From Verrucomicrobiaceae bacterium (GTDB taxonomy: Bacteria > Verrucomicrobiota > Verrucomicrobiia > Verrucomicrobiales > Verrucomicrobiaceae): a stretch of DNA of 42,885 nt. The first letter of the stretch is position 1; each line of letters opens with the position of its first letter. Under the pieces are notes generated by a model. The model did not search any database. It was not told the origin of the DNA and worked only from the letters and a program-made list of their open reading frames with translations. Below are positions 35,223 to 42,885 of this stretch, in pieces. The stretch covers positions 1 through 42,885 of the forward strand of contig CANIBP010000055.1 of assembly GCA_947466075.1 (NCBI GenBank). The letters run 5' to 3'. The position numbers and the translations under genes were made by a program.

Positions 35223-35393
35223 TCACTCGTCGGGAAAGGCGCTTTTTGACGGTTCGCTAACGGGTGCCGTCACATTGGGAGCAGGAGATGGAATGACGGT
35301 CGTCGCGCCTTTTCGTTGTGCACGCACAGTCCAGCCTGTGATCAGTGCAAGCAGCAGGCAGGCAGCGAGTCGAGTGGAACGTGAATCTAGCAT
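35223..35393 (-). CDS. Small putative secreted protein (56 residues)
   Basis: This short frame lies between the rhomboid and adenosyltransferase genes on their strand, 14 bases after the rhomboid stop. It encodes a basic N-terminus (MLDSRSTRLA), a hydrophobic core (ACLLLALITGW) and a small-residue cleavage-like site (TVRAQ), followed by a Pro- and Ser-rich tail ending FPDE. This is the layout of a signal peptide with a short secreted tail. I do not recognise a family. The position and codon pattern suggest a real gene, but evidence is limited. Confidence 0.45.
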   Translation of the reverse strand: MLDSRSTRLAACLLLALITGWTVRAQRKGATTVIPSPAPNVTAPVSEPSKSAFPDE

Positions 35394-35407
35394 GAGGTAA
35401 AACTGCT

Positions 35408-36388
35408 TCAGCCGCCATTGGCTTGCCGATGGCGTTCCAGTTCACGGCTCGCGCGTTCCAGCCGGCGCTTTTCCTCTTCCGTGAGGCTATTGATGCCGTG
35501 CAGGCTGATTTTATCGAGCAGTGGATCGATCTCAGCCTCGATCAAAGATTCCACCGGATCCATCGTCCTGCCAACTGCCACCTTCGCCGGTTCCTGTTCC
35601 AGATCGACGGGACGCTGGCGCGCACGCGCCATGGCGGGCTGGCGGTTGGTTTGGGCTGTCTTGGGTTGCCACTGGCTGGCATAGGTCATCGGCCGTCCAC
35701 CGTAGCCGAGACTACGCGCATAGAACCAGCCAAGGGCTGCACCGCCTAGATGGGCAAAGTAGGCGATCTGCATGCCCTCGGGCAGGATGTTGAACAAAAA
35801 ACCCGCCAAACCGAAGGCGAGTTGGATGAGGAACAGCCCCTTGGCCAACGTCCATAACCGCATTCGGACGGGAATGATGAAGTAGATGAAGGCAGTGATC
35901 TCTTCCTCAGGCAGCACCACAGCAAGGGCCGTGAGCAGACCAAAGGCTGAGGCCGAGGCACCCACGAGTGGCGTGATGGTGTCGCCATGATAACCGTTCA
36001 CGACCATCTCGGCGCTGGCACCAGCGATTCCTGAAAGCAGGTAGATCAGCACGAAGTGATAACTGCCAAAGCGCTGCTGCACGCCACTTCCGGCAAAGTA
36101 GAGCATGAGGACATTCAGTAGCAGGTGGCCCAGGCTGCCATGCACAAACATGTAGGTGATCAGCGTCCAGATTTTCCCCTGCGACAGCTCATGTACACTC
36201 ACGCCGCCGAGTGGCAGGAGGTCACCAGTCAGGGGATGCCGGATGGAGCCGATCTCAAACACGAACTGCATCACGAACACCGCAATGTTTAGCGCGATGA
36301 AGCATTGCAACGCCGTGATGCCACGCAGGATCTGCGAGAACGAACGGTTGGGTGCTTCGCGCATGTAATCGCGGTCGTACAAGGCCAT
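35408..36388 (-). CDS. Rhomboid family intramembrane serine protease
   Basis: The protein has 326 residues from the ATG at 36388; the ATG at 36451 would add a basic stretch unlike the family. Six membrane segments are visible. The oxyanion-side motif HGSLGHLLLN has His88 and Asn92, the nucleophile lies in LVGASASAFGLL (Ser145) and the catalytic histidine in YFAHLGGAALGW (His213). Ser-Ala replaces the usual Ser-Gly after the nucleophile. The enzyme cleaves membrane proteins inside the bilayer. A soluble C-terminal tail of about 95 residues, rich in Arg, Glu and Gln, extends into the cytoplasm. It is divergent from mgtE. Confidence 0.92.
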   Translation of the reverse strand: MALYDRDYMREAPNRSFSQILRGITALQCFIALNIAVFVMQFVFEIGSIRHPLTGDLLPLGGVSVHELSQGKIWTLITYMFVHGSLGHLLLNVLMLYFAGSGVQQRFGSYHFVLIYLLSGIAGASAEMVVNGYHGDTITPLVGASASAFGLLTALAVVLPEEEITAFIYFIIPVRMRLWTLAKGLFLIQLAFGLAGFLFNILPEGMQIAYFAHLGGAALGWFYARSLGYGGRPMTYASQWQPKTAQTNRQPAMARARQRPVDLEQEPAKVAVGRTMDPVESLIEAEIDPLLDKISLHGINSLTEEEKRRLERASRELERHRQANGG

Positions 36389-36484
36389 AGTTCGTGAATG
36401 TGCGCGCCAACGCGTCTTGCGCGAGGTTTTTTTCGCCCTCGACGGTGACAAGCCCGCCCTCGTCGGTTACGCTTTCACCATCGC

Positions 36485-37687
36485 ATGAACTCGACCTCCG
36501 AATCCCTGCTTGCCGCCGTCTCTGGACGTGGGGCACAAGACGCCGCCAATCTTCTGGAACATGCTTCAAGCGAGGATGCTGCGAAAGTGCTTCAGCAATT
36601 GAACCCCATGGTCGCCCAGCAGGTGCTGGAGGAGATGGCGGAGTCAACCCGCACGATTACCCTCACCTTTGCCCCCAAAGACAAAGCCAAGCAGTGGATC
36701 AGCAATCGCGAGCACCCTGAAGACAGTGTCGGCTGGCTCATGGAGCCGCCAGTAGGCGTTTTCAGTCCCACGTTGAGTGTGTGCGACACGATCGAAGAGG
36801 TGCGCAAGCAGGCGAAAAAAGCCTTCATCACCTACGGCTACGTGACTGATGACAAACAAAAGTTGCTCGGCCTGCTCGTCATGCGCGATCTCATGCTCGC
36901 CGACCCGGACACCAAGCTTGCCGACGTCATGCTGCGCGATCCATTCACGCTCGATCCTGATTTGGAACTCACCGACGCGATGAAAATCGTCGTCAATAAG
37001 CACTACCCGGTCTATCCCGTGTGCAGCAAGCAGGGCGTGCTGCTCGGTCTCGTGCGAGGGCAGAGCTTATTCGAGGCCCGGGCCATCGAAATCAGTGCTC
37101 AGGCCGGCACGATGGTCGGTGTCGAAAAAGAAGAGCGTCTTTCCACGCCGATCATGCGCAGTCTGCGTTTCCGTCATCCGTGGTTGCAGATCAATCTACT
37201 CACCTGCTTCGTTGCTGCCGCCGTAGTCGGTTTTTTCCAGGGAACTCTCGATCGTTTGGTGCTGTTAGCCGTCTTTTTGCCAGTGCTGGCTGGTCAATCC
37301 GGCAACACCGGCTGTCAGGCGCTCGCGGTCGCCTTGCGTGGCCTTACGTTGGGGGATTTGAAATCAGGGGATGAACGCAAGCTCGTCGTCAAAGAAGGTC
37401 TGCTGGGTCTTTACAATGGCATGCTTGTGGGCATTTCCGCAGGCTTGGGCATGTGGGCCTATGCACGCATGAGCCACAATCCCAATCCATGGACACTGGC
37501 GGGTGTCGTTTGGATCGCCATGACCTTTAGCTGCGTCGTCAGTGGTCTGAGCGGGGCATTGATACCTCTGCTGCTGCGCAAAATCGGTGCCGATCCTGCC
37601 ACTGCCTCCAGCATCTTCCTCACGACCGCCACGGATGTGATCAGCATGGGCACCTTCCTTGGTTTGGCGACTTTGTTGGTGCCATGA
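36485..37687 (+). CDS. mgtE: MgtE family magnesium transporter
   Basis: This 400-residue protein has the MgtE layout. An N-terminal helical domain (DAANLLEHASSEDAAKVLQQ) is followed by two CBS domains (about residues 80-210, with LLGLLVMRDLMLADPDTK and KHYPVYPVCSKQGVLLGLV) and a C-terminal membrane domain of about five helices. The signature of the pore region is QSGNTGCQALAVALRGLTLG. It admits Mg2+ and is gated by Mg2+ bound to the N and CBS domains. It is somewhat shorter than the usual 450 residues because the N domain is short. No Mg2+ riboswitch is apparent in the 96-base upstream gap. Confidence 0.92.
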   Translation: MNSTSESLLAAVSGRGAQDAANLLEHASSEDAAKVLQQLNPMVAQQVLEEMAESTRTITLTFAPKDKAKQWISNREHPEDSVGWLMEPPVGVFSPTLSVCDTIEEVRKQAKKAFITYGYVTDDKQKLLGLLVMRDLMLADPDTKLADVMLRDPFTLDPDLELTDAMKIVVNKHYPVYPVCSKQGVLLGLVRGQSLFEARAIEISAQAGTMVGVEKEERLSTPIMRSLRFRHPWLQINLLTCFVAAAVVGFFQGTLDRLVLLAVFLPVLAGQSGNTGCQALAVALRGLTLGDLKSGDERKLVVKEGLLGLYNGMLVGISAGLGMWAYARMSHNPNPWTLAGVVWIAMTFSCVVSGLSGALIPLLLRKIGADPATASSIFLTTATDVISMGTFLGLATLLVP

Positions 37688-38583
37688 TCGTGCTGGGTCG
37701 TGATGAATGGCATTCACTCATGCTGTCGCATCACGACCGTGTCGCTGCGCATGCAGACGCCTTCCTAGGCCGGCGCAGTTTAGGCACAAAGCATGCGGTG
37801 CATGATTTCCTCTTCACCTATTACAGCTTCGCGCCTTCAAAGCTCAAGCAATGGGTGCCACCTTTTGGCGTGAGCCTGGAGATCACGGCCATCGAACTTG
37901 AATCCTATCCTTGGCTCCAAACGAACCGCTTCATCCATGAAAACGGCCTGCTGCGTCTCGATGAAAGCCGTTTCATGCAGCGTGAGCGTGAATTCGCCGC
38001 GTGGGTTGCCATGCTGTGCACACGCATTCTTGGCAGGGCAGGGCGCTTTACCTGCTACGGCCTGAATGAGTGGGCCATGGTCTATCGACAGTCGGTGGAG
38101 CAAATGCGGCTGCAAGATTACACACTGCGTCTTCCCGCCGAGGAACTAGCCGCTTTTGTGAAATCGCAGTCTGTGTGCTGCTCGCACTACGATGCGTTCC
38201 GTTTCTTCACGCCTGAGGCACGTCCGCTGAATTCCTTGCGGCCCACACTCGACTCGCGACCCGATCTCGAACAAGCCGCCTGCCTGCATGCCAACATGGA
38301 TTTGTACAAATGGTCGTCCAAACTCTGGCCTTGGACCGGTTCCGATCTCATCGGCGAATGCTTTCTCCTCGCGCTCGCAGGACGTGATCTCGACATGCGC
38401 GCCAGTCCTTATGACCTCAGCGCACTGGGCTATGAACCGGTGAAAATCGAAACAGCCGAAGGGCGTGCGCAGTATGAGTGCGAGCAGCGTGATCTGGCCG
38501 CGAAAGCGGCATTGCTGCGCCAGAAGCTGCTCAACTGCTGCGAGAGGCTTCAAACGATCGGCTTCGCCTCTGTCAATTCGTGA
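37684..38583 (+). CDS. Uncharacterised protein, often labelled 3-methyladenine DNA glycosylase
   Basis: This 299-residue soluble protein resembles a family in Actinobacteria and other phyla that databases commonly name 3-methyladenine DNA glycosylase. The recall rests on the pattern KHAVHDFLFTYYSF, ERELAAW-like FAAWVAMLC, YGLNEWAMVYR, HYDAFRFFTPEA, HANMDLYKWSSKL and the ending LDMRASPYDLSALGYEPV. It shows no classical DNA-glycosylase motif such as a helix-hairpin-helix that I can see, so the activity is unproven. It overlaps mgtE by four bases (ATGA), so it is co-translated with the magnesium transporter. Confidence 0.7.
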   Translation: MIVLGRDEWHSLMLSHHDRVAAHADAFLGRRSLGTKHAVHDFLFTYYSFAPSKLKQWVPPFGVSLEITAIELESYPWLQTNRFIHENGLLRLDESRFMQREREFAAWVAMLCTRILGRAGRFTCYGLNEWAMVYRQSVEQMRLQDYTLRLPAEELAAFVKSQSVCCSHYDAFRFFTPEARPLNSLRPTLDSRPDLEQAACLHANMDLYKWSSKLWPWTGSDLIGECFLLALAGRDLDMRASPYDLSALGYEPVKIETAEGRAQYECEQRDLAAKAALLRQKLLNCCERLQTIGFASVNS

Positions 38584-38659
38584 TCTGCGGCTTTCGTCCG
38601 GGCCCTGGCGCTTCATCCAAGGCGGGCACCCCTTCCTCCGTGTCAGTCCACGATTGCCA

Positions 38660-41527
38660 TCACGCCGCCATCCCACGGATGAAGGTCGCCACGAAATCCA
38701 CCACGCGGTCATAGACGCGCTTCTTCGACGGGCCGCGCTCCATGACCTTCATCGGCTTCAGGATGATGTCGGCGATGTCGGGATCCGGCAGCGGTTCCTG
38801 GCCGGTATAGACGTAGCGGTCGATCACCTTCTTGAGCTTGTCGGCGTCGAGATCCTCCTCGGCTACGAGTTGATCAAAAGCAGTCACACGTTCCTTCTCC
38901 CAGAAGGCCTCGAAGCTGTCGGGAATCTCTGCCGCGCTTTCCACGTTGGGCAGATTGTCCTCGATGAACTTCTCGATGAGTTCCTTCTTGCTGCGCAGCT
39001 CGATGTCACCCGCTACGGAGTCGAGGATCAGCTTCCGAAGCGCCGTGGCTTCCGCCTCATCCGCGCCGTAGAGCTTGGCGAGCAGCGTGAGGATATACTG
39101 TACGTTGATCACGTCGCGGTGGATAAGTTCCAGCTCGAAGTCCACGTCGTTGAGGATGCTGGCCTTCTCCTTCAGGTTGTCCGTTTTGACCTTGTCGTAG
39201 AGGTCGAGGTAGGCGCTGCGGTAGTCGGCAAAGCGCTGCGCAGGGAGCGACAAATCCTCGTCGCTGAACTCCGAGAAGGACTCCAGGATGTTCCGCAGAC
39301 GCATCAGCTCGCGGAAGATCTTCACGAACTGCATTTCCGCCTCCTCGTCTTTGAGATCGCGCACGCTCTTCACCGTCGGCGTCAGGGTGAGCAACTGCAT
39401 CACCACCTCGTTAAACTTCGCCACGTAGTCCTCATACGGCGGCACAAAGATCTCCTCCTTCGTCTTCACATTCGAGAAGAGCGCGATGGCTTCGTCCGTG
39501 CGCGTCTTCAGGTTGCGGAAGACCACGATGTTACCCTGGCTCTTCACCTCGTTGAGGATGCGGTTGGTGCGGCTGTAGGCCTGCACCAAGCCGTGGTATC
39601 TCAGCGTCTTGTCCACGTAGAGCGTGTTCAGCGTCTTGCTGTCGAAGCCGGTGAGAAACATGTTCACCACCAGCAGGAGATCAATCTTCCGCTCTTTCAC
39701 CTTCCGGGCGATGTCGCGATAGTAACCATAGAATAACTTGGAGTCCTTCGTCGAGAACGCCGTGCCGAACATCGCGTTGTAGTCGCTGATGAAGCCGTCC
39801 AGCTTCTCCCGTGTGTGTGGATTGCCACCTTCACCGCCCGTGATTTCACAGTCCTCATCCAGGATGCCGTTGGCGTCCTTGTCCTCCTCGTTGCTGGTGT
39901 AGCTGAAGATCGTCGCGACGCGCAGCTTGTGCTTCCCCTCCATCTTCCGTTTGGCAAACAGCTCGTAGTATTTGATGAGCACATCCACCGAGCTGACGCA
40001 CATCATCGCGGTGAACTCCTTGTTCCGCGTCTTCACCGCATGGTGATCCAGCACGTAGTCGGCGATCTTTGCCAGACGGGTGTCATCCTCCATCAGCTCC
40101 TTGGTGTCGATCCCCTCCACCTCGATGTCCAGCTCCGTGGGACAGGTCGGCTTCTTCTTGTAACGGCCCACATACTCCACGGCGAATTTCAGCACGTTCT
40201 CGTCCTTGATCGCATCCGTGATCACATAGCTGTGCAGCTTCTTGTGGAAGAGTTCGACGGTCGTGTGCTTCTTCCCATCCTTCGCGACGGCGTTCTCAGC
40301 AAAGATCGGCGTGCCGGTGAAGCCGAACATCTGGTGATTGCTGAAGAAGCCGGTGATGCGCTTGTGCGTGTCGCCAAACTGGCTGCGGTGGCACTCGTCG
40401 AAGATGAAGATGATCTTCTCGTCCTTCAGCTTCGCCATTTGCTCCAGATGCTTCGTCTTGCTGATGGCGGCGTTCAGCTTTTGCAGGGTCGTCACGATCA
40501 GCTTTGTGCCATCAGTGAACTGCTGCACCAGCATCTTCGTGTCGTCGGTGCTGTCCACGCTGCCTTTGCTGAAGGCATTGAACTCACGAATGGTCTGATC
40601 ATCCAAGTCCCGGCGGTCCACGCAGAAGACCACCTTATACACGCCCGGCAGGCCGGTGATGATCTGCGCGGCTTTGAAGGACGTCAGCGTCTTGCCGCTG
40701 CCTGTCGTGTGCCAGACGTAGCCATTCGGGTTCTCTGCGGGCGGGTTCTTCACCCGCTCCACCATCCGCTCAGCGGCATAGTATTGATACGGGCGCAGCA
40801 CCATCAGGATCTTGTCGGTCTCATTGAGCACGATGTATTTGCCGATCATCGTCCCCACATGCTCCCGGTTCAGGAAGGCCGTGGTGAAGGCAGGCAGCTC
40901 GCGGATGGTCTTGTTATCCTCCGCCGCCCAGTAGAAGGTCTGCTTGAAGCTCTGCCGCCGCGCGTTGGCGTAATACTTCGTGTTCACCCCGTTCGAGATC
41001 ACAAAGAGCTGCACGAAGTGGAACAGGCCCTGCGCGCTCCAGTAGCTGTGTTTCTGGTAACGCTGGATCTGGTTGAAGGCCTCCTTCATCTCCAGCCCGC
41101 GTCGCTTCAGCTCGATCTGCACCAGCGGCAGGCCGTTGACGAGGATCGTCACGTCGTAGCGGTTCTTGTAGCTGCCTTCGATGGCCACCTGTTGCGTGAC
41201 TTGGTAGCGATTCCGCAGCGGATTCACCGAGTCGAAGAACTCCAGATAGACCGTTGTGCCGTCCTCCTTCGTCAGCTTCATCCGGTCCCGCAGGATGTGC
41301 GCCTTGGCAAAGACACCAGAGCTTTTGGTTAGATGGTTCAGCACCTTGATGAACTCTCCCGCCGTCAGTGTCATGCCGTTGAAGGCTTCCAGTTGCGCCT
41401 TCAGGTTCGCCAGCATCGTCGCCTCATCCGTCACCGCCACCTGCGTGTAACCCTGCCCGATGAGCTGGGCCACCAGCTCGTTTTCGAGCACTTGTTCGGC
41501 TTGGGTGAATGGGATGACAGCAGGCAT
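38660..41527 (-). CDS. hsdR: Type I restriction endonuclease, R (HsdR) subunit
   Basis: This 955-residue motor and nuclease subunit translocates DNA and cuts it when the recognition site is unmethylated. The PD-(D/E)xK site is YDVTILVNGLPLVQIELKRR, with Asp125, Glu139 and Lys141. The helicase has Walker A TTGSGKT (274-280) and DECH (377-380), then TGTPIFAEN and the later motif LVQAYSRTNRILNE. The length fits the family. It starts directly after the zeta-like kinase gene. The specificity gene upstream is truncated and no hsdM is in view, so the restriction complex may not be functional. Confidence 0.95.
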   Translation of the reverse strand: MPAVIPFTQAEQVLENELVAQLIGQGYTQVAVTDEATMLANLKAQLEAFNGMTLTAGEFIKVLNHLTKSSGVFAKAHILRDRMKLTKEDGTTVYLEFFDSVNPLRNRYQVTQQVAIEGSYKNRYDVTILVNGLPLVQIELKRRGLEMKEAFNQIQRYQKHSYWSAQGLFHFVQLFVISNGVNTKYYANARRQSFKQTFYWAAEDNKTIRELPAFTTAFLNREHVGTMIGKYIVLNETDKILMVLRPYQYYAAERMVERVKNPPAENPNGYVWHTTGSGKTLTSFKAAQIITGLPGVYKVVFCVDRRDLDDQTIREFNAFSKGSVDSTDDTKMLVQQFTDGTKLIVTTLQKLNAAISKTKHLEQMAKLKDEKIIFIFDECHRSQFGDTHKRITGFFSNHQMFGFTGTPIFAENAVAKDGKKHTTVELFHKKLHSYVITDAIKDENVLKFAVEYVGRYKKKPTCPTELDIEVEGIDTKELMEDDTRLAKIADYVLDHHAVKTRNKEFTAMMCVSSVDVLIKYYELFAKRKMEGKHKLRVATIFSYTSNEEDKDANGILDEDCEITGGEGGNPHTREKLDGFISDYNAMFGTAFSTKDSKLFYGYYRDIARKVKERKIDLLLVVNMFLTGFDSKTLNTLYVDKTLRYHGLVQAYSRTNRILNEVKSQGNIVVFRNLKTRTDEAIALFSNVKTKEEIFVPPYEDYVAKFNEVVMQLLTLTPTVKSVRDLKDEEAEMQFVKIFRELMRLRNILESFSEFSDEDLSLPAQRFADYRSAYLDLYDKVKTDNLKEKASILNDVDFELELIHRDVINVQYILTLLAKLYGADEAEATALRKLILDSVAGDIELRSKKELIEKFIEDNLPNVESAAEIPDSFEAFWEKERVTAFDQLVAEEDLDADKLKKVIDRYVYTGQEPLPDPDIADIILKPMKVMERGPSKKRVYDRVVDFVATFIRGMAA

Positions 41528-42271
41528 TCAGACAGGCGGGTTGATCTTCTCCCACACCGTTTTTTGAAACCACCGGGGCATGGGGTCACATTTCAGTTCC
41601 AGTTCCCGTGCGTCGGTGATCTCCGCGACCCAGAGGCGGTCGGTGGCCTGGCGGGAGTTGTCGAAGAGATAGGCCCGGTTCGTGTGCTTCACAGCTTCCA
41701 TCAGGAGGTTCAGGGACCGCGCATAGCGGCTCACGATCTTGTCTTCCGGCACGTCATGTCCTCCCAGGTTCACCCGGGCCTTCACCCGCGCCACATTGAT
41801 TGCCGGGTCCTCTGTGGCGATGTAGTAGAGGTAGGTTCGGTAGCCCAGCGCCTGCGCCTGCTTGAGCAGCGCCACCTTGTCGGGGGACGACATCACCGTC
41901 TCAAAGGAAAAGGACACCCGCTTCTCCAAAAGCTTCTGCCGCAGGAAGTCAGCTGCCACCGAGGCAAAGTAGGCGTTCACGATGACCTCGAAAAAGTCCA
42001 GCTTCCCATCCGTGAAGCGCAGGCTGGCCGCCTCATCGTCCAGTTCGGCTTTCTGGAGCAGCGTCGAGTTGGCAAAGAAGGCGAGGATCTCCTCCCGCGT
42101 CGTCTCCACGCCGTAGTGGCTCACATCCAGAAAGCCGCGGTCTTCAATGTCCTTCTGGATCTCATCCGGGTTCAGATACACGCCCAGCAGCTTTTCCGGC
42201 ACCACGCTCTTGATGGTGCTCTTGCCGGAGCCGTTCGGACCGGCGAACATGCGCAGACGGGGCACGCTCAT
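41528..42271 (-). CDS. Zeta toxin-like P-loop kinase
   Basis: This 247-residue protein begins with LRMFAGPNGSGKSTI, a Walker A motif at residues 11-19 followed by the YLNPDEIQKDIED motif, as in zeta-toxin/AAA_33-type kinases. VSFSFETVMSSPDKVALL and GYRTYLYYIATEDPAINVARV continue the fold, and RYARSLNLLMEAV follows. Zeta toxins phosphorylate UDP-N-acetylglucosamine and block cell-wall synthesis. Whether this diverged member does so is not known. The gene starts three bases after a small gene and ends directly at hsdR, so the three are probably one transcript. Confidence 0.85.
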   Translation of the reverse strand: MSVPRLRMFAGPNGSGKSTIKSVVPEKLLGVYLNPDEIQKDIEDRGFLDVSHYGVETTREEILAFFANSTLLQKAELDDEAASLRFTDGKLDFFEVIVNAYFASVAADFLRQKLLEKRVSFSFETVMSSPDKVALLKQAQALGYRTYLYYIATEDPAINVARVKARVNLGGHDVPEDKIVSRYARSLNLLMEAVKHTNRAYLFDNSRQATDRLWVAEITDARELELKCDPMPRWFQKTVWEKINPPV

Positions 42272-42274
42272 GGC

Positions 42275-42502
42275 TCAGGGGATTCTCACTTTCGTGCCCA
42301 CCGGCACGCTGAGCGGCTTCTCCAGCGGCTTCACTAGCGTCCGTGTCCCATCGGGAAAGGCTTGATACAGCCCGCCTTCGCCACTCACCAGCACCTTCTG
42401 TCCGCTGGCCAGCGCCTGTAGGTAAGCCACGCCCACCGCCGCGCCCGAGAGGCTGGGAATCTGCTGTTCCAGATAGTCGAGGGTTTGTTCAGAGTCCGTC
42501 AT
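42275..42502 (-). CDS. Small 75-residue protein upstream of the zeta-like kinase
   Basis: The frame is read from the ATG at 42502; a longer frame to 42763 runs through the hsdS remnant in another phase and is rejected. The N-terminal helix (TDSEQTLDYLEQQIPSLSGA) is followed by QALASGQKVLVSGEGGLYQA and a Pro/Lys-rich end (LEKPLSVPVGTKVRIP). Genes of this size and place commonly partner zeta-like kinases, so it may be the antitoxin, but the sequence does not match the known epsilon antitoxin. The spacing of three bases to the kinase suggests translational coupling. Confidence 0.65.
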   Translation of the reverse strand: MTDSEQTLDYLEQQIPSLSGAAVGVAYLQALASGQKVLVSGEGGLYQAFPDGTRTLVKPLEKPLSVPVGTKVRIP

Positions 42503-42554
42503 GAGAAAAAGATAATGAGGTTTTGGGAAATGAGAAGCCGCTCTTTGAGCGACA

Positions 42555-42755
42555 CTAGACAAACATCTGCTGCAGCAGCCCTTGCTTGAAGGCTTGGGTG
42601 TGGGTGATCTGCTGGGCCACGCTTTCGATCTTCCGGTCGAGCGCGCTGAGGAAGTTGGCGATCTTGGTTTGTTCGGGGAGGGAGGGAATGGAAATGAGCA
42701 TCTTCCGCATCTCCTTCCCACCAATCTCAAGGAAGGTTGAGATGCCACGGATAAT
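42555..42755 (-). pseudogene. hsdS: HsdS specificity subunit, C-terminal remnant
   Basis: The last 66 codons of an HsdS gene are readable: GISTFLEIGGKEMRKMLI, then PSLPEQTKIANFLSALDRKI and the conserved helix ending FKQGLLQQMFV before TAG at 42557-42555. This is the C-terminal spacer helix and the end of a target recognition domain. The frame stops being HsdS-like at about 42755, where an IS3-family end begins. The N-terminal recognition domains are therefore lost or displaced, and the complex can no longer recognise its site through this copy. Confidence 0.87.
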
Positions 42756-42885
42756 TGGACCAAAAGTGGTTTAGTTAGCGAGGGCGAGATCGGCCTCGAA
42801 GTGGTTGGGAGTTCGGTAGTTGAGGGCGGAGTGGAGGCGTTGGGTGTTGTAGTAGCCGTCGATGAACGCGAAGATTTCGGCGCGG
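42756..42885 (-). mobile_element. IS3-family insertion sequence, end of element, running off the window
   Basis: The element end starts at TGGACCAAAAGTGGT (42756-42770), and the transposase gene follows it on the minus strand. The insertion point is in the middle of hsdS. Only the transposase C-terminus and one end are in view, so the other inverted repeat and the target duplication cannot be checked. Confidence 0.8.
42771..42885 (-). CDS. IS3-family transposase (OrfB, rve domain), C-terminal end only
   Basis: The last 37 codons, read on the minus strand, give RAEIFAFIDGYYNTQRLHSA and then LNYRTPNHFEADLALAN, followed by TAA at 42773-42771. The pattern of a YN..R.HSAL core followed by a proline is the end of the DDE integrase domain of IS3 OrfB. 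The gene continues past the right edge of the window. Confidence 0.9.
   Translation of the reverse strand, partial: RAEIFAFIDGYYNTQRLHSALNYRTPNHFEADLALAN

Noticed and set aside
36389..36484. Possible magnesium riboswitch before mgtE.
   Set aside because: The gap is only 96 bases, and no M-box-like structure or terminator could be recognised by eye.
38465..39736. A 423-codon open frame on the + strand opposite hsdR.
   Set aside because: It lies almost entirely antisense to hsdR, whose protein has all family motifs. Its predicted protein is rich in His, Val and Leu, with no recognisable domain, as expected from the reverse of a GC-rich gene.
39815..41332. A 505-codon open frame on the + strand, also opposite hsdR.
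   Set aside because: The same reasoning applies: no motif, biased composition and complete overlap with a well-supported gene.
41333..42337. A 334-codon + strand frame across hsdR, the kinase and the small gene.
   Set aside because: It spans three minus-strand genes and has no family features.
42503..42763. Long N-terminal extension of the 75-residue protein.
   Set aside because: The extension is the hsdS remnant read in a wrong phase and is rich in Ser, Arg and Pro. The frame of hsdS is well supported there.

Overview
The window is a bacterial chromosomal segment that is mostly one large polysaccharide biosynthesis locus, followed by housekeeping genes and an interrupted type I restriction operon. 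No rRNA or tRNA was recognised, so taxonomy is inferred. GC-rich coding, a YugP-type protease, the Rpn/YhgA-like nuclease with Gly-Arg-Gln-Glu repeats and unfamiliar two-TM proteins fit a Verrucomicrobiota-like organism, but this is only a moderate guess.

Polysaccharide locus (1-31527, every gene on +). It opens with dTDP-glucose 4,6-dehydratase and a broken Rpn-type nuclease gene. It continues with a Wzx-like flippase, seven SAM-dependent methyltransferases (four of FkbM type), three family-2 glycosyltransferases and several GT4 glycosyltransferases, two of which are double-domain fusions. It also holds an MBOAT/SGNH O-acylation pair, a hexapeptide acetyltransferase, a Wzy/O-antigen-ligase-like membrane protein, a complete asparagine synthetase and a second one lacking the glutaminase cysteine. 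It ends with the GDP-L-fucose pair gmd-fcl and a final glycosyltransferase. Many neighbours overlap by 1-4 bases (ATGA, TAATG), which indicates translational coupling. Together the genes predict a fucose- and deoxyhexose-containing glycan that is methylated, acylated and perhaps amidated, and is flipped and polymerised by a Wzx/Wzy-type route. An initiating sugar transferase and an export channel are not in view.

Housekeeping block (31499-38583). It holds a secreted alpha/beta hydrolase, a YugP-type zinc protease, an unknown two-TM protein, acyl carrier protein with a clear terminator, a PduO-type cobalamin adenosyltransferase, a small signal-peptide protein, a rhomboid protease, an MgtE magnesium transporter, and a protein of a family often labelled 3-methyladenine DNA glycosylase.

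Defence block (38660-42885, minus strand). It holds hsdR, a zeta-toxin-like P-loop kinase, a 75-residue partner-like protein and the C-terminal stub of hsdS, which is cut by the end of an IS3-family element running out of the window. A toxin-like kinase module therefore sits inside a type I restriction operon whose specificity gene has been destroyed.

The most notable observations are the toxin module inside the restriction operon, a probably split MBOAT gene, a terminator hairpin that contains the start codons of the next gene, a single in-frame stop in the Rpn gene, and the density of methyltransferases and fused glycosyltransferases.
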